This document shows positions 12,840-28,959 of a stretch of 64,000 bases of DNA, in pieces. Source of the DNA: Mangifera indica. Taxonomy: Eukaryota > Streptophyta > Magnoliopsida > Sapindales > Anacardiaceae. The notes below the pieces were generated by a model, which saw only the letters and a list, made by a program, of their open reading frames with translations, searched no databases and was not told the DNA's origin. Made by a program: the position numbers and the translations under genes. Position 1 is the first letter of the stretch. Every line of letters begins with the position of its first letter. Location: assembly GCF_011075055.1 (NCBI RefSeq), contig NC_058152.1, positions 620,001 through 684,000 of the forward strand. The letters run 5' to 3'.

Positions 12840-13115
12840 TAGGCACTTTAGGTATTAAAGCATGTTTGGTTGAGAGATAAATTTAAGGCGAGAGCTTGAT
12901 TAGAATATAAAATATTTAGCTCGAATTTAAGTTTATTTAAAATGTTAAACAATGTCATTAGAGAATTGTCAATGAGATAAATAATATTATTAAAAAAATA
13001 AATAATATCGTTAAAAAAACAAATAAACAATATTATCGACAAGATAAATAAATTGGCTTGGGTTCGAATTCATCCCTAGTTAGGTCTTAACACCAGTCAA
13101 AAAAAAAAAAAAAAC
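12840..13115. repeat. Dispersed AT-rich repeat, family B, with A-tail
   Basis: Contains caatgtcattagagaattgt and gataaataatattatt, phrases that recur near 21290, 36170, 39560 and 44730 beside degenerate ctcgaatttaagt-type sequence. It is followed by a B-box-like gggttcgaattcatcc and a 16-base A run, so a short retroposed tail may be joined here. Confidence 0.45.
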
Positions 13116-14168
13116 CATGGCCAATATCATTCTCAACAATATACATGAACTCAACTAACAGATTATTAGTAGAACGAAGGATTGAATTAAAAAAAAACCT
13201 AATTACTTATAAAATATTTAGAAAAATGCCGGTCATAATTAATCTAGTGTATGTTGTTTACATTTAGAATAGAAATAACATTTTGGTTTATAGTTTCCAA
13301 TTTGGTAAAAATCAAACTTCTTATATTGATGATTTATTTAACTTTTACCATTATATATCACCCTCATACATTTATTTACTGGCCAAATCTATGAAAGAGT
13401 GGTTGCATGTCTCTCTTCTCTTATCATAATGTTCTTGAGAGCTGAAAAAAGCTATAATTTGATTGGAGCTTTCAGTATAAAGTGCAATGGTATCATGTGA
13501 TGGAAGCCAAACCCTCCATGTGCCCCATCTAAATTAATAAGTGGATGTGACATACTTGATTTAATAGTCCCATCTAGATTTTGATCGCTTTGACATTTCT
13601 TTCGTATTTTATTGATATAAAGCTTGTGTAATTTTAGTTCTTGAAAGATTACTCTAGGTGATAGCAACCTAACAACTAACAAAAAATGATTTTCAAAAGG
13701 TCAAAGATTAGAGGAAAGCTTCATGCCAAAGTAATCGAATAATCGAAATTTCGAATGCTAAGATTAGTAAAAATAAATTTCATTTATCACATAACCGTCA
13801 ATATTACATTTTGAAGATTAATATTAAATTATAAAACAATAAAATATATTTTTTCTTATATAATTATTTTAAATAATTCAGGTGACTTTCACGTGGATCA
13901 TGTGTACCCATAGCGTCTGGCGATGCATTGCTTACAAATATGCCTTGAACCATGAATCATGGAGAATTTGATGTAAGATTCAGAGTTCTGAAACTTCTAA
14001 AATCTTATCCACTTTCTTATAATTCTAGCTCACCTTCACAACTGCCGCACCATTACCCCTTTCCTCTATAATCTCCGCCTTTCAAGCCCAAACTTCAATA
14101 ACTTCTTCATCTGCTTTCTTCTGCTTCTTCTACATTCAGGCCTTGTTTGTGGTGTCCGCTGTTTGGCA

Positions 14169-16148
14169 ATGGCGGACAAAGTGAAAAAAATCTTGTCCAG
14201 GCCCATTCAGTTAGCTGATCAGGTGGTCAAAGCGGCAGATGAAGCCACACCCAGTAAGCAAGATTGCGCCGAACTCAAATCCAAGACGGAAAAACTCGCC
14301 GCACTGCTTAGACAAGCCGCTCGAGCCAGTTCAGACCTTTACGAGCGTCGTCCCACGCGCCGGATCATTGAAGACACCGAACAAGTCCTCGAGAAAGCAC
14401 TGGCTTTAGTCCTCAAGTGCCGCGCCAATGGATTAATCAAGCGCGTCTTCACCATCATTCCCGCTGCTGCGTTTCGTAAAATGTCGTCGCAGTTAGAGAA
14501 CTCAATAGGAGATGTTTCGTGGCTTCTCCGTGTATCCGCTTTCGGGGACGACCGTGATGATGAGCACTTAGGCCTCCCACCGATCGCTGCTAATGAGCCA
14601 ATACTTGGTCTGATATGGGAACAAATCGCTATTCTGTGCACAGGCTCGCTTGATGCCAAATCCGACGCCGCAGCGTCGCTTGTATCGCTTGCCCGTGGCA
14701 ACGATCGGTACGGGAAGCTGATTATCGAAGAAGGTGGGGTTGGGCCGTTGCTGAAATTAGTGAAAGAGGGTAAGTTAGAAGGTCAAGAAAATGCAGCCAG
14801 AGTCATTGGGCTGCTTGGACGGAACGCTGAAAGGGTCGAACACATGATCCACAGTGGAGTTTGCTCAGTGTTTGTGAAAATCCTCAAAGATGGACCTATG
14901 AAGGTACAAGCTGTTGTTGCGTGGGCTGTTTCTGAATTGGCAGCCCATTTTTCGACATGCCAGGATCTCTTTGCACAGCACAATATAATTCGGCTGCTTG
15001 TTGGGCACCTGGCGTTTGAGACTGTTCAGGAGCATAGTAAGTATGCCATTGCCAGTAACAAAGCTTCATCTATTCATGCTGCTGTTGTTGCTAATAGTAA
15101 GAATTCTAAGAATAAGCCTCATGATGAAGATGATGAGCACATTCAGGTTCCTCATCCAATGGGAAACAGAGATCTGAGTCAAATGCATAATGTGGTTACA
15201 AAAACAATTGCAATGAAGGCTGGTTCAAAGGAGGTTGAGAAAGTAGGGAATGTTGAAAATCAGAGCAACAATGTGGGAATTAATGGTTTTTCAAAGCAAA
15301 ATCATCAGTTGCAGCATCAGCAAAATCTCTCTCTTTCGGGGGTTAGTTCAAAGGGGAGAGAACTGGAAGACCCTGAGACTAAGGCCTACATGAAAGCGAT
15401 GGCAGCAAGGGCCCTTTGGCATCTTGCCAAGGGAAATTTACCCATTTGTCGAAGCATAACTGAATCCAGAGCATTGTTATGTTTTGCAGTTCTTTTGGAG
15501 AAAGGATCCGAAGAGGTTCAATACAATTCTGCCATGGCATTGATGGAAGTCACATCAGTGGCAGAGCAAGATACTGAATTGAGAAGATCAGCATTCAAGC
15601 CCAATTCGCCCGCCTGCAAAGCTGTTGTTGATCAGCTATTGATTATCATTGAAAAAGCGGATTCTGCTCTTCTTATTCCTTGCATTAAGGCCATTGGGAA
15701 TTTGGCTAGGACTTTCAGAGCAACAGAAACAAGGATAATTGCTCCATTGGTTAAACTTCTTGAAGAAAGAGAAACTGAAGTTTCTAGGGAGGCTTCAATT
15801 GCGCTTACAAAGTTTGCCTGCAGTGATAATTATCTGCACAATGATCACTCCAAGGCAATTATAAGTGCTGGAGGGGCAAGGCACTTGGTTCAGCTTGTGT
15901 ATTTTGGAGAACAAATTGTTCGGTTATCAGCTGTGGTTCTTCTATGCTACATTGCAATGCATGTACCAGAGAGAGAGGAACTTGCCCAAGCTGAAGTGCT
16001 CACTGTGCTAGAATGGGCATCTAAGCAGAGCTGCATGTTCCAAGATGAAATAATTGAACCATTGTTACAGGATGCTCGAAGTAAACTGAAACTTTTTCAG
16101 TCCAGAGGTTCAAGGGGATTCCATGGATTCAATCAAATTCAAAAGTAA
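14169..16148 (+). CDS. ARO: ARMADILLO REPEAT ONLY (ARO) family protein
   Basis: Intronless 659-residue protein. The N-terminus (IQLADQVVKAADEA, KTEKLAALLRQAARAS) and the block CRANGLIKRVFTIIPAAAFR match the conserved ARO N-terminal region. Armadillo repeats follow: ~residues 155-300 (for example SDAAASLVSLARGNDRYGKL, EGQENAARVIGLLGR, VQAVVAWAVSELA) and again ~400-640 (AMAARALWHLAKGNLPICRS, YNSAMALMEVTSVAEQD, IPCIKAIGNLARTFRATETR). The two arrays are separated by a polar Asn/Gln/Ser/Lys-rich linker (~300-400). AROs act in polarised growth of pollen tubes and root hairs with ROP GTPase/RopGAP signalling and kinesins at the plasma membrane or cytoplasm. The in-frame TTG two codons upstream is not used; ATG at 14169 begins the expected MADK-type start. 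Length fits the family. Confidence 0.95.
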   Translation: MADKVKKILSRPIQLADQVVKAADEATPSKQDCAELKSKTEKLAALLRQAARASSDLYERRPTRRIIEDTEQVLEKALALVLKCRANGLIKRVFTIIPAAAFRKMSSQLENSIGDVSWLLRVSAFGDDRDDEHLGLPPIAANEPILGLIWEQIAILCTGSLDAKSDAAASLVSLARGNDRYGKLIIEEGGVGPLLKLVKEGKLEGQENAARVIGLLGRNAERVEHMIHSGVCSVFVKILKDGPMKVQAVVAWAVSELAAHFSTCQDLFAQHNIIRLLVGHLAFETVQEHSKYAIASNKASSIHAAVVANSKNSKNKPHDEDDEHIQVPHPMGNRDLSQMHNVVTKTIAMKAGSKEVEKVGNVENQSNNVGINGFSKQNHQLQHQQNLSLSGVSSKGRELEDPETKAYMKAMAARALWHLAKGNLPICRSITESRALLCFAVLLEKGSEEVQYNSAMALMEVTSVAEQDTELRRSAFKPNSPACKAVVDQLLIIIEKADSALLIPCIKAIGNLARTFRATETRIIAPLVKLLEERETEVSREASIALTKFACSDNYLHNDHSKAIISAGGARHLVQLVYFGEQIVRLSAVVLLCYIAMHVPEREELAQAEVLTVLEWASKQSCMFQDEIIEPLLQDARSKLKLFQSRGSRGFHGFNQIQK

Positions 16149-18241
16149 TTTGTTGTTTCTGTTTCATCATTCTGATTAAGTGTACATAAATGTAGATGTT
16201 ATCCTGTAATAGTTTAGGAGTATATTCAGTCCATAGCAAAGCAGCTTCTGCTACTTTTTTGAGCTTTTCCATTTGCTAATGTTAAGTTTCATGGCTCAAC
16301 TCAAGCCACATCACACCAATTATTAGTTTGGGTATTTGTCATATCAAATTATTTGTTTATTTATAATTTTTGCTTTTTATTTGGAATTATATGTGCTGGC
16401 TTTGGCAGTTCGAGACCTCTTATGTTTCTAATAATGGTTGTGGTTCACATTATTGGTGGCTGATCACTAGGAGTATTTACGGCTTAGTTTGTACAAATCA
16501 ATTCAATATGAAACTATAATTCAGACAATTTAATTGATTTGTTTATTTGATGATACTATTTATTTTATCAACAACCATCCAAATGACATTAAATATTTGA
16601 TAATTTTGATTCGAGCTTGTCTTGGGCTCATATGAGTCCACCTTAGTAGCCAGGATGTGGAGCAATCCAAAAGATCAGGCGGGGACAGCTTCTATAACAT
16701 GATCATTTCACAAAAGGGATCAAAGGAGGAAGTATAGATTTGGGAAGGGGAACTTATAATTTGGAAGTCCTTATTTTTATTTGTATTTTTATTTTTTTGC
16801 AATTTGCAGAGCCGGGATTTTATTTCAGGATTGGCTTGTAGCTGTAGTTGGAGAAACATTGACCACTACTTATATTTGCTAATGAGTGGTGATGGTTACA
16901 CTTGAGTACCAATTTATTATCGTATGATAGTATATTATTTTATCTTTAATTTAAAATTATTAAAAATATATTATGACATATTATTATTTGTATACATAGT
17001 TTTTTTATTGATCGCTTATCCAAGTAGATCTGCTTGGCTACCAGATCATGAAGATGGGTTGCAAGTTGTAACCATTAAGCTCTGCATGTTGCAGCTATAC
17101 TTAAGATGTGATTAACCATTTTATAGCGAATAACTATCAAGATGTGTTTTTATTTACAAAAAATTAAAAATAAAATTGTAATAAATTATGTATCCAAAAT
17201 AGAAAATATTTTGTCAATGGGTCAAATTATTGGATTAAAATATTATAAATGGTATCATAACTATGTCAAGTGTTCTCTTGAGTAATGGTGGAATAAACCT
17301 CAAAACGATGTGAATTTTATAAATGGGGCAAATATAACAATTTTAGACAAATCTTATATCAATAAAAATATGAAAAAGACATTAAGTATGTATGAATATC
17401 ATACATCACTTGACGATATTAAAATAAGATTGGTTAAATAGTCTATGAACTTCTAAATTGTCAAAATATAAATTGTATATCGATAAAATATAGAAGAAAT
17501 GCAAAGTATATATAAGTATCACTTCAAAAATTGTAGGATAAAATTGGTTAAATAGCTAATAAACTTTTAAATTATTAAAACGCATTTTGACTTGTGAAAT
17601 CCAGTAATCTAAACTGTTAGATCAAGATGTATCAGCATTATCACTTCACAGATGAATTGGTATATTAATAGAGGAAATATCATGGCATGTTTGTGAGCCA
17701 AAGTATAAACTCCATATATTACATAGGACTCTAGAGCTCACCACAGTTGTGACCCAAAATGTAATACTATAGCAACAGCAAAAGCGTTGGCTAGTATGGC
17801 CCAAACCCAATTATTTGAATCAAGTAAAAGCTATGCTCATTTGGGCACTTGGAAATTTCAACTTTGTGGCTGTTCACCGTTTCTCTTCTTTCCCTTCTTA
17901 CTTCCAGTCCCCGCATGTAAATCAAATATGTAAATGCAAAGAGGACTGAAAAAAAGGATACTGTAGTTAAGGTCACCAATTCAGGTGTTCATATGCCCAT
18001 TAACATAGCTTTCCAAGTTGGGAACCAAATATCAATAAGATAGTGTGGCTTAGACCACAGTCGTACTTGGAGGAAAATGTGAGAGTCATACATACATCTA
18101 CTCATAAACTTATCCTTTCATAAGCCACTGCATTGCATTTCTAATCTCCTCCACCCAATTCAATATCCATATTACTCCCTTTCTCGTCTCACTCACAGCC
18201 CATTACATTTTTCCTCTCTTCTTCTTTTCCACTCAGTTTTC
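16149..18241. other. Intergenic: ARO 3' end and FNR promoter
   Basis: ARO 3'-UTR at the left; AT-rich DNA with a family-A-like sequence around 16915-17000 (tattttatctttaatttaaa, atgacatattatta). The last ~120 bases are a pyrimidine-rich leader (tttcctctcttcttcttttc) without a clear TATA box, common for nuclear photosynthesis genes. No gene seen. Confidence 0.55.
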
Positions 18242-22091
<3,850 letters not shown>

Positions 22092-22595
22092 ATGCTTACT
22101 TTCTTGTACAAATCACCTCCATTTTCCCTTTTTCCTTCTTCCTCAATCTGTAGATAGTTAATTAATGTGTATTATTCTCTGTATTTTTTCCCCTTTCTTG
22201 ATGAAGCAGTTCATCTTTCATCATCTCCACAGATTTTTCAAGACCCGAGTGAATATCATGTAGATGCAAAATATTGCAGCAGAATTCAAAATGCTTATAT
22301 GAGTTCTATTTATATTTTCTCATAATCATAATAATCTGCCATTGAAGAATCTGATTGATTCATATTTATAAAATGCATACTAGATTATTAATAAAGAAAC
22401 GTCACCTCGTCTTCTGTATTCCTTGTATCTGGAGCCTCTTTTAAATCATCATCTCCAACCTCTTCGCGTTTACAAATTTACATTTCATGCTCAGATATTC
22501 CAGTAAAGGCCATTAGCTAGCATACTCAAGGCAAATCTTTTGCTCTGTTGAATCTTTTCTTCGTGGAGAAGATCCAAAAACATGGTACAGATTTC

Positions 22596-22600
22596 AAAAA
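22596..22600 (-). terminator. Pol III oligo-T terminator of tRNA-Asn
   Basis: Minus strand reads TTTTT eleven bases after the tRNA 3' end; a second T5 lies at 22576-22580. Confidence 0.8.
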
Positions 22601-22611
22601 TATGCCAAGAC

Positions 22612-22634
22612 GCTAGAAGGAGGGCTTGAACCTC

Positions 22635-22667
<33 letters not shown>

Positions 22668-22684
22668 CACTGAGCTATTCCAGC
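22612..22684 (-). tRNA. tRNA-Asn(GUU): tRNA-Asn (anticodon GUU), nuclear type
   Basis: The minus strand folds into a full cloverleaf: acceptor GCTGGAA pairs with TTCTAGC (one G-T), D-arm GCTC/GAGC, anticodon stem TGTGG/CCACA with loop CTGTTAA (anticodon GTT), and T-arm GGAGG-TTCAAGC-CCTCC. Length is 73, with no intron and no encoded CCA. A and B boxes are intact. The sequence is of the nuclear plant type, not the plastid trnN type. It sits between FNR and the calmodulin methyltransferase gene. Confidence 0.97.
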
Positions 22685-22796
22685 ACACACGCTAAGCGGT
22701 ACACTTTTTAATAAGGATCATAATCCTTTCCAACACCTACGCATATCAATTATCAGCGATTGAGCGCAGAGTCAGAACTTTGAAGGGCACTGAGTT

Positions 22797-25700
22797 ATGG
22801 AAGCCGAAAACATCCAGACCACTCCAAAACCATCGTCATTGAGATGGAAAATCCTTCGTCAAGCTCTTTTTCGTCGTCCACTTTCAAAAAATCCGGGTAC
22901 TCTCCGATCATTTATAATTAGTCTTTCAATGCGGTTAATATTGAATTAGGTTTTTTACTCTTTTTCCAGTCTAAAATCATCGTTAATTTACTCAGATGAA
23001 ATTATTAGCCGTATTTCACGGAGAACAACTCGCGGATTCAACTTGATCCCCTGCCAATTACTAGATACAGATTCCACCTCTAAAGATTCGCGCGTGTGTT
23101 ACACGCTTCCTGTAACTGGCTCTCCCAAACTTTTTCTCACGTGAGTTCATTCTGTGAAATCGAACCTGGAATATTATTTTATTATATGTTTTTCGTTTCA
23201 AAAACAAATGTTGTTTTTGATTTAGTAGAACGTTTTGTGATAGTTTCTCTGATGGAATTTTTACACAGCCAAAGAGTGGACAACCATGCTGACCTTGGTG
23301 ATTTTGAAATTTGTAATAGATATAATATTGATAACACAGGGATTGTATGTAAGTTATTTCCGCTTCTGCTATTAGCTTTTCTTATTTAAACATCAACTAT
23401 CAAGATTTAAATTTTATCGTCTAAGCAAAAATTTGATATGTTTTTTGCTTGGTAGTGTAGTTTCATTCTTTTGCACTGTCAATAAGTATTACTTTGTGTA
23501 CTAACAAAAACATATTACTATGTGATTGGTTGTTATTTTATCTTTAATTCAAAATCATTTAATCACGTAATGACATATCATTGTAAGTACACATATTAAT
23601 ACTCACTGTTAGTATTGCTGCTGTATGCTGGTAACCTGTTATTTTCTTTGTTAATCATGGTGTGTCTGTCTGTTGTTTTAATATTTTCTTTCTTATGCAG
23701 GTCAATGGCCATCAGAAGATGTTCTTGCCTTTTTCTGCTTGTCAAATGCAGAAATGTTTAGGTTTCTTTTCTACCTTTTGCTTATCTGTGTATTTTAATG
23801 ACTAAAGTTCTCTAAATCTTTTCTTTGCAATAACATTGTTTGCATAAATTTTAATTCTTCAGGTCTAAAAGAGTTATTGAGCTTGGATCCGGCTATGGTT
23901 TAGCTGGACTTGCTATTGCAGCGACAACAGAGGCATTGGAAGTTGTAATATCTGATGGGAATCCTCAGGTGGTTGATTGTATCCTTTTAATTAGTCATGC
24001 AAGCCATTGGTTTGTGCGGGAGATTTGGTATGTCCTGTTAGATTCTAAAAGGATAGAAAATGATGTTCAATAATATGATTTCAGACTATTTGGAGGATAC
24101 GTTGCCAATTTCTTTCCCTGTGTATGCAGTAAAATGAGCTTGCTATTACCAAAGAAAAGTAAGTTGAAGTTGTGGTTTGTATGTGCTCTAGTTGATACAC
24201 AATGCTATTACAGCATTTTAATTAAGTATATAATAATTTTTTTAATTGTACTTTTTAACTTTGGACAAATTTTGAGGCAGCATTTTTAAACTAATCAAGG
24301 ACCCTTGGTAGAAATTGTGGGTGTTATTGTGGTAAAATAACTTGGTAAGAATATGTGAGGACTCCTGTATGGCAATTTTTGGCTAGTTTAGATAGGTCAC
24401 TTCATTCTAACAGTGCAGGAAAGTGGTAAGGCATCAGGGGTTTCGGGAACGAACTTTTTCTACTTTCAAATTAGGTTCAAGTCTCACTTCCTGTAACACT
24501 GAAGCAACGTTATACTGTGAAATTTACTTCATGTTTTTCTTATCAGATAAAAAATTATGTGGCTATAAAGTGAAAACTGAAGCTACTTGTTTGGAAATAA
24601 TGGTCATCCTTATGAGACATCTAGATTCACAGCAAATTTAGATTCCTTAGGCATTTTGGTTGAATTTTGTTCTCCAAACTTAAGTTTTTATCCCTTTAAA
24701 AGTCAGATCCACCACTGTCTGTGAATGGAACTAAACCTAGTCTTGTCGGACTACTATTGAGTCTTCCTTAGTGCTATGAACACCTACAATTTGGGTTGGC
24801 CTATTAGTAAGCTGAAAAAAGGTATGTAGTATGGTATGCAACCAGTTGGAATAGGTAAGTCTTACGTTGGGAAGAAAATGAAAAATGAAAGGGTAGATAA
24901 TATGTTGGGTATCCACCCATTTGAGCATGGTGGGCTCTTTGAAAGAAGTCAGATCTTTGGATTAAAACCCAAGTGGACCTATGGGCTAGCAAAAAATAGC
25001 TAGACCCTGTTTTGGGCTAAGCCAAGAAGACCGTGACCCAAGTTTAGATAGGCCACCACAAGCATGGCAAGTGTCAATAGGAAGCCTTAGTTGTATTTGA
25101 GGGGGAATGTTGGAATATGTCCAAGATTGATTTAAGTCATTTTAACAATTGGAGCCCCAAACATGTTAAAGCTCAAATATATTACAGCCCAATTTCTTGC
25201 ACAACCCATTTGCAAGTCAAATTAAGGACTTTGAAATTGTTCAGATATAATTATGCTAATTTAGATTATATTTTATGGTAATTAATTGGACAGTTAACTC
25301 TTGAGCAGTAAGCCAAGATGGTTTGGCAATCCAAGGATTAAGTTTTAGTGCTGGATATTGTAAAAATTTCAGGACATCAAATATACTCGTATGGTCAAGT
25401 ATTTTCTGTTAGTGTTCATCTTGAGATGTAATTAGTCGGTAGGTAAATTATCACCCAGGTCTTGTCATTGATTTTGTTATAGCTTGTGACGTTCAGTTAC
25501 TTATGTTGCTGGAAGTGCCAGTGATCAGTGATTCTCAGTTGATAATTTTCCCCCACCATAATTTTGTAGTAGGTTGCCTGGGTCACACTGAAAGCTCGTG
25601 TTTTTTTTTTTGGTAAGTAAAGCCTCATGGTTGCTTTGTTTTATACTGTTTGTTATAACTACAACCCATTGTATATATTTGTTTTATTACTTATTTATAT

Positions 25701-26938
25701 ATTGTGTTTGGTGTTAGAGATGTACCTTGACATGCAGATATTCAGCTTAACATAGATTCTAACTCTGAAGCATTTGGTAGCACAAAAGTGAAGTCTATGA
25801 CACTGCACTGGAACCAGGAAGATCTTTCAGATTTATTCAACTTTTTTGACGTCATTGTTGCAAGTGACTGGTAATATCTGTTATTTTATATCCTATCCAT
25901 TTTATCACAATATGCATCACTCTTCACCTTTTTCATTTCTGTACAAAGCAAAGTGTTTTTTCACAAATGGATGTAGTGATCATATACCTCAAGTTACTGT
26001 TCAATATGTGTCAATTGCTTTATAGTGCCCTATTAAATAATCTTTTTTTTTCTTGGGATAATGATGGGCTGGATGACTTTTTTTTTTTGTTTTAATTGAT
26101 TTTTGGTAGTGGGGACTAGTCATACGGGTTTAAACTTCAGGTGTAAACAATATTTCACATCCTTGTATCCATCTGATTTCTACCTCATTCTTTATATCAG
26201 TCACTTTTTTCAAATTGAGTTTGTGAGGATGATTAGGCAAGCAAAGCAACTTTTTTGCTTTAATTTTTAGACGTTGAGATGTCAAGATGTCTAAGTCCTT
26301 TTCACTTGTTTACAAATTGCTTATTGCCTGCTACGTGATACTTGTTGCATGAACTTGTATGCATGATTCTTTTATAAGCTTCTTTTCTCATTTGCTACTT
26401 CTCTTTTCCTTGTTTTTATTATATTTAACTTCTATAATTGAGTTATCAAGTGTTTAGTGGGTAACACTTGTTTGTCAACTACAATTTTTAATGGCCTGTG
26501 GGTTATCAGATATCTTAGTTTTCTACGCTAACTGACAAAAAGTTCTAGCATGTAGTATGCAATGCATGTACATACACATGTGAGCAACCACTAATGTTAT
26601 TTTCTGCTTCTTAGATAAGTTTATCGACTTTGATATTCTTGACATGTCATTTTGTCAGCACTTTCTTTAAAGAATTCCATAAAGATCTTGCTCGAGTAGT
26701 AAAACTCTTGTTGAAAACTACGGGACCCTCAGAAGCTGTTTTCTTGAGCCCTAAAAGAGGTGACTCACTGGCTAAGTTTTTAGAAGAAATTGAAGAAGAT
26801 GGTTTGCATTTTAGCATAACAGAGAGTTACGATGACGAAGTTTGGAAGCGTCATCAGATGTTCATGAACGGAGACGAATCCTGGCCTAATTACAGTGAAG
26901 ATCATTGCTTCCCATTATTGGTCAGAATTACTCTATGA
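22797..26938 (+). CDS. CaMKMT: Calmodulin-lysine N-methyltransferase
   Basis: Class I AdoMet-dependent enzyme; family members trimethylate Lys115 of calmodulin. Seven exons give 304 residues: 22797-22896, 22996-23140, 23269-23348, 23701-23761, 23863-23978, 25738-25870, 26659-26938. The N-terminal SSLRWKILRQALFRRP and RVDNHADLGDFEICNRYNID are hallmarks of the plant enzyme. AdoMet motif I is VIELGSGYG at 133-141, then VISDGNPQVV and IVASDC; the C-terminus SWPNYSEDHCFPLL is characteristic. The exon-2 acceptor was chosen at 22995, because the stronger-looking CAG at 22969 puts a stop in frame. Intron 5 (1.76 kb) holds a Ty1/copia LTR remnant and a possible SINE (24423-24560). Confidence 0.93.
23505..23595. 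repeat. Short palindromic MITE, family A
   Basis: In intron 3 of the calmodulin methyltransferase gene: attactatgtgattggttgt, tattttatctttaattcaaa, atcatttaatcacgtaatga and catatcatt, in the same order as other family A copies. Confidence 0.6.
25099..25590 (+). mobile_element. Ty1/copia 3' LTR remnant with polypurine tract
   Basis: A polypurine tract (ttgagggggaa, ending 25107) is immediately followed by TGTTGGAATATGTCC, the usual junction between the interior and 3' LTR of plant copia elements. The right end is not certain; a TG..CA end near 25588 (gggtca) is possible. No gag-pol remains to the left, so this is a truncated insertion inside intron 5 of the methyltransferase gene. Confidence 0.45.
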
Positions 26939-27724
26939 ACACGTGGAACCCAGTCGTTTTAATTATTTTCTGCTCATAGTTCAGGCTTAGATGCACTTCT
27001 TAGGGAAACTTCATATCTAGTTGACCTAAGTGAATATAATGTACACTCTTTTGGCCCATATTAAGGGCCCCTTTGTAGTTCCTATTGAATGGACCTGAAA
27101 TACGGGCGGATTGCACATGGGTGTTTTCCAAAAAATGATTATGGGTTTTACCGTATTTGTGTAAAATATGTTTTTTGCGAGGTATATCCTGGGTTACCTA
27201 GAATAATTTTAAAAACAAAAAATTTATTTAAAAAGCTTTCATCCTTGTCCACGATTTCCTTCCCATCTCTACATGCAAATACCCATTAACCTTATTAATA
27301 TAAAAATTTGAAATTTCTCCCGAGGCCGTCTCTTCCCTTCACGGCACGATAAAATTCCACCTGATCTGGTTTGTCCGTGCCTATTTTGTCCTGGCTGCTA
27401 CCCGGTCCATCCTTCTTTCTAGGCTTACTACTGATTTATGGTTTGCCAAGTGGCATAGAAAATGGAGTCTAGATGTTACCGTGGTTTTTGTTTTTTTAGT
27501 TAATGTGGTTGAGTGGTTAGGACCTTTTAGAGGGAAGAATCCTTATCTCTGGTCTTTCAACGGCTACAAAAGGTGTAGCCGTCAATGAGTAAACAAAGAC
27601 CCCTCACTTAAAGAACGATGTAGAGAAACGTCAAAAGCTATTTGATGCTGTCTTTGCTGTGTTGGTGGGTCATCTAGACTATTATTTATTGGTTTGTGAG
27701 GCTTTTGTTTTGTTTTTTTTTTTC

Positions 27725-27970
27725 TTTAGCTATCAGCTCAGTTTGAGTTTGAGTTCGTTTTGTTATTAAAACAGCGTTATTTTAATATATATTAATTAAA
27801 ACAATGTTATTTTGTATTGAATTTTTTAAGCTCATGGGTTTAACAAATTAATTATCCCTAAAGTTCGAATTCAAAAATATTGAATTTTCATGCGCGAGTT
27901 TATTTGAGTTGAGCTTGTTTGAGCCAAGTTTACAAGTTCGATTCAAATCCAATGTATCTAAATCTAATTG
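27725..27970. repeat. Dispersed repeat, family C (hAT-MITE relative)
   Basis: Contains taaaacagcgttattttaat, atatattaattaaaacaatg and gagcttgtttgagccaag, the same order as the bounded MITE at 28960-29258 but more decayed. Confidence 0.45.
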
Positions 27971-28493
27971 TTTACATTATTTATAACTCGAAATTATTTA
28001 ATCATATAATAATATATTAATTTATTAATATTCAATCGTTTGTATATGAAATATTATTGAAATAATATCACGATTAAATGTCTCATGATTAATAAAATTT
28101 TATTATGAGACTCAAAACATATAATATCAAACTATATTATATCTTGCTTCAATGAACTTATGGATTTGCCATGGAAAGCTTGAACATGCTTAAGGAGCTT
28201 GAGCAAGAACTAACTTAAAAGGTCCAACAAGCTTGAGCTTAGTGTTACTTGACTTGATGAGTTTACAGTTTGGGTGGAGTAAAATATCATAACCCTTTAA
28301 AAATTTCCAATCTTGTAATTATATTTTTAATATCTTATTTTTTAAATTTAAATTTAAAAGATAATTAATAAATATATAAGTTACAAGATTTAAAATAATT
28401 TTATAAAAAATAAACGGTTAAAAATAATATTTCAATTAGAACTTGAATAGTATTTGATTCATTTGTTTCTGTATCGAGCTCATGGAGTTCAAA

Positions 28494-28512
28494 CTCTCTC
28501 TCTCTCTCTCTC
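28494..28512. repeat. (CT)n microsatellite
   Basis: About nine CT units. Confidence 0.85.
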
Positions 28513-28959
28513 AAAATTATTTTCTTCTGTTCGATTTGTTTGTGCTTTTAACCATTAGTATTTATTAGTAATTATCAGCAACAGTGCATATGGTATTACA
28601 CTTTACAAACTTAAAAAAAAAAAAAAAAAAGCAACTTTGAAAACAAAAAGAAGGATGCTGTGTTTTCTAAGCATCAATAATGAGAATATGCCTAAACGAT
28701 AACCTGATTATTGTTTTTTTGACAAAGTTTGTGAACAGATAATTTCATCAGCAAAGTTTGATATTTTAAGGAATTGTTATTTTTCTTAGCCAGGATCATT
28801 ACGAAAAGAGTTATCTCAGTTTGAATCTATAACGCTGCATGAATGAGTTAATCTCAAATTGTAGTTCTAGCTCGACAATCAGATCAAGATCATTTTATTT
28901 GTATATCCGTAATACTGTTTATCCTTGTCAACGGTACTAGTTATCCCATCGATTACCCT

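Larger units (their letters stand above)
5431..14168. other. Gene-free stretch with scattered repeats
   Basis: No gene recognised in 8.7 kb. Open frames of 60-90 codons at about 5733-5933, 6317-6586, 7868-8056, 9753-9992 and 11498-11752 match no family I know and lack splice or composition support. The stretch holds two short palindromic MITE copies, a 139-bp direct duplication, a 21-base direct repeat (gaattgaggttgtatatagtt at about 8071 and 8153) and pyrimidine tracts (for example 11690-11706). The ARO gene promoter and leader probably occupy the last ~200 bases; ctataatc near 14067 could be its TATA element, followed by a CT-rich leader. Confidence 0.55.

Noticed and set aside
14163..14168. 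TTG in frame two codons before the ARO ATG
   Set aside because: Plant genes rarely start at TTG, and the ATG at 14169 gives the conserved ARO N-terminus.
22967..22970. Pyrimidine-rich CAG acceptor for exon 2 of the calmodulin methyltransferase
   Set aside because: Joined to the donor at 22897 it creates an immediate in-frame stop; the CAG ending at 22995 keeps the frame and the conserved sequence.
27505..27600. A-box-like ggttgagtggttaggac considered as a tRNA or SINE
   Set aside because: No B box and no cloverleaf found downstream.
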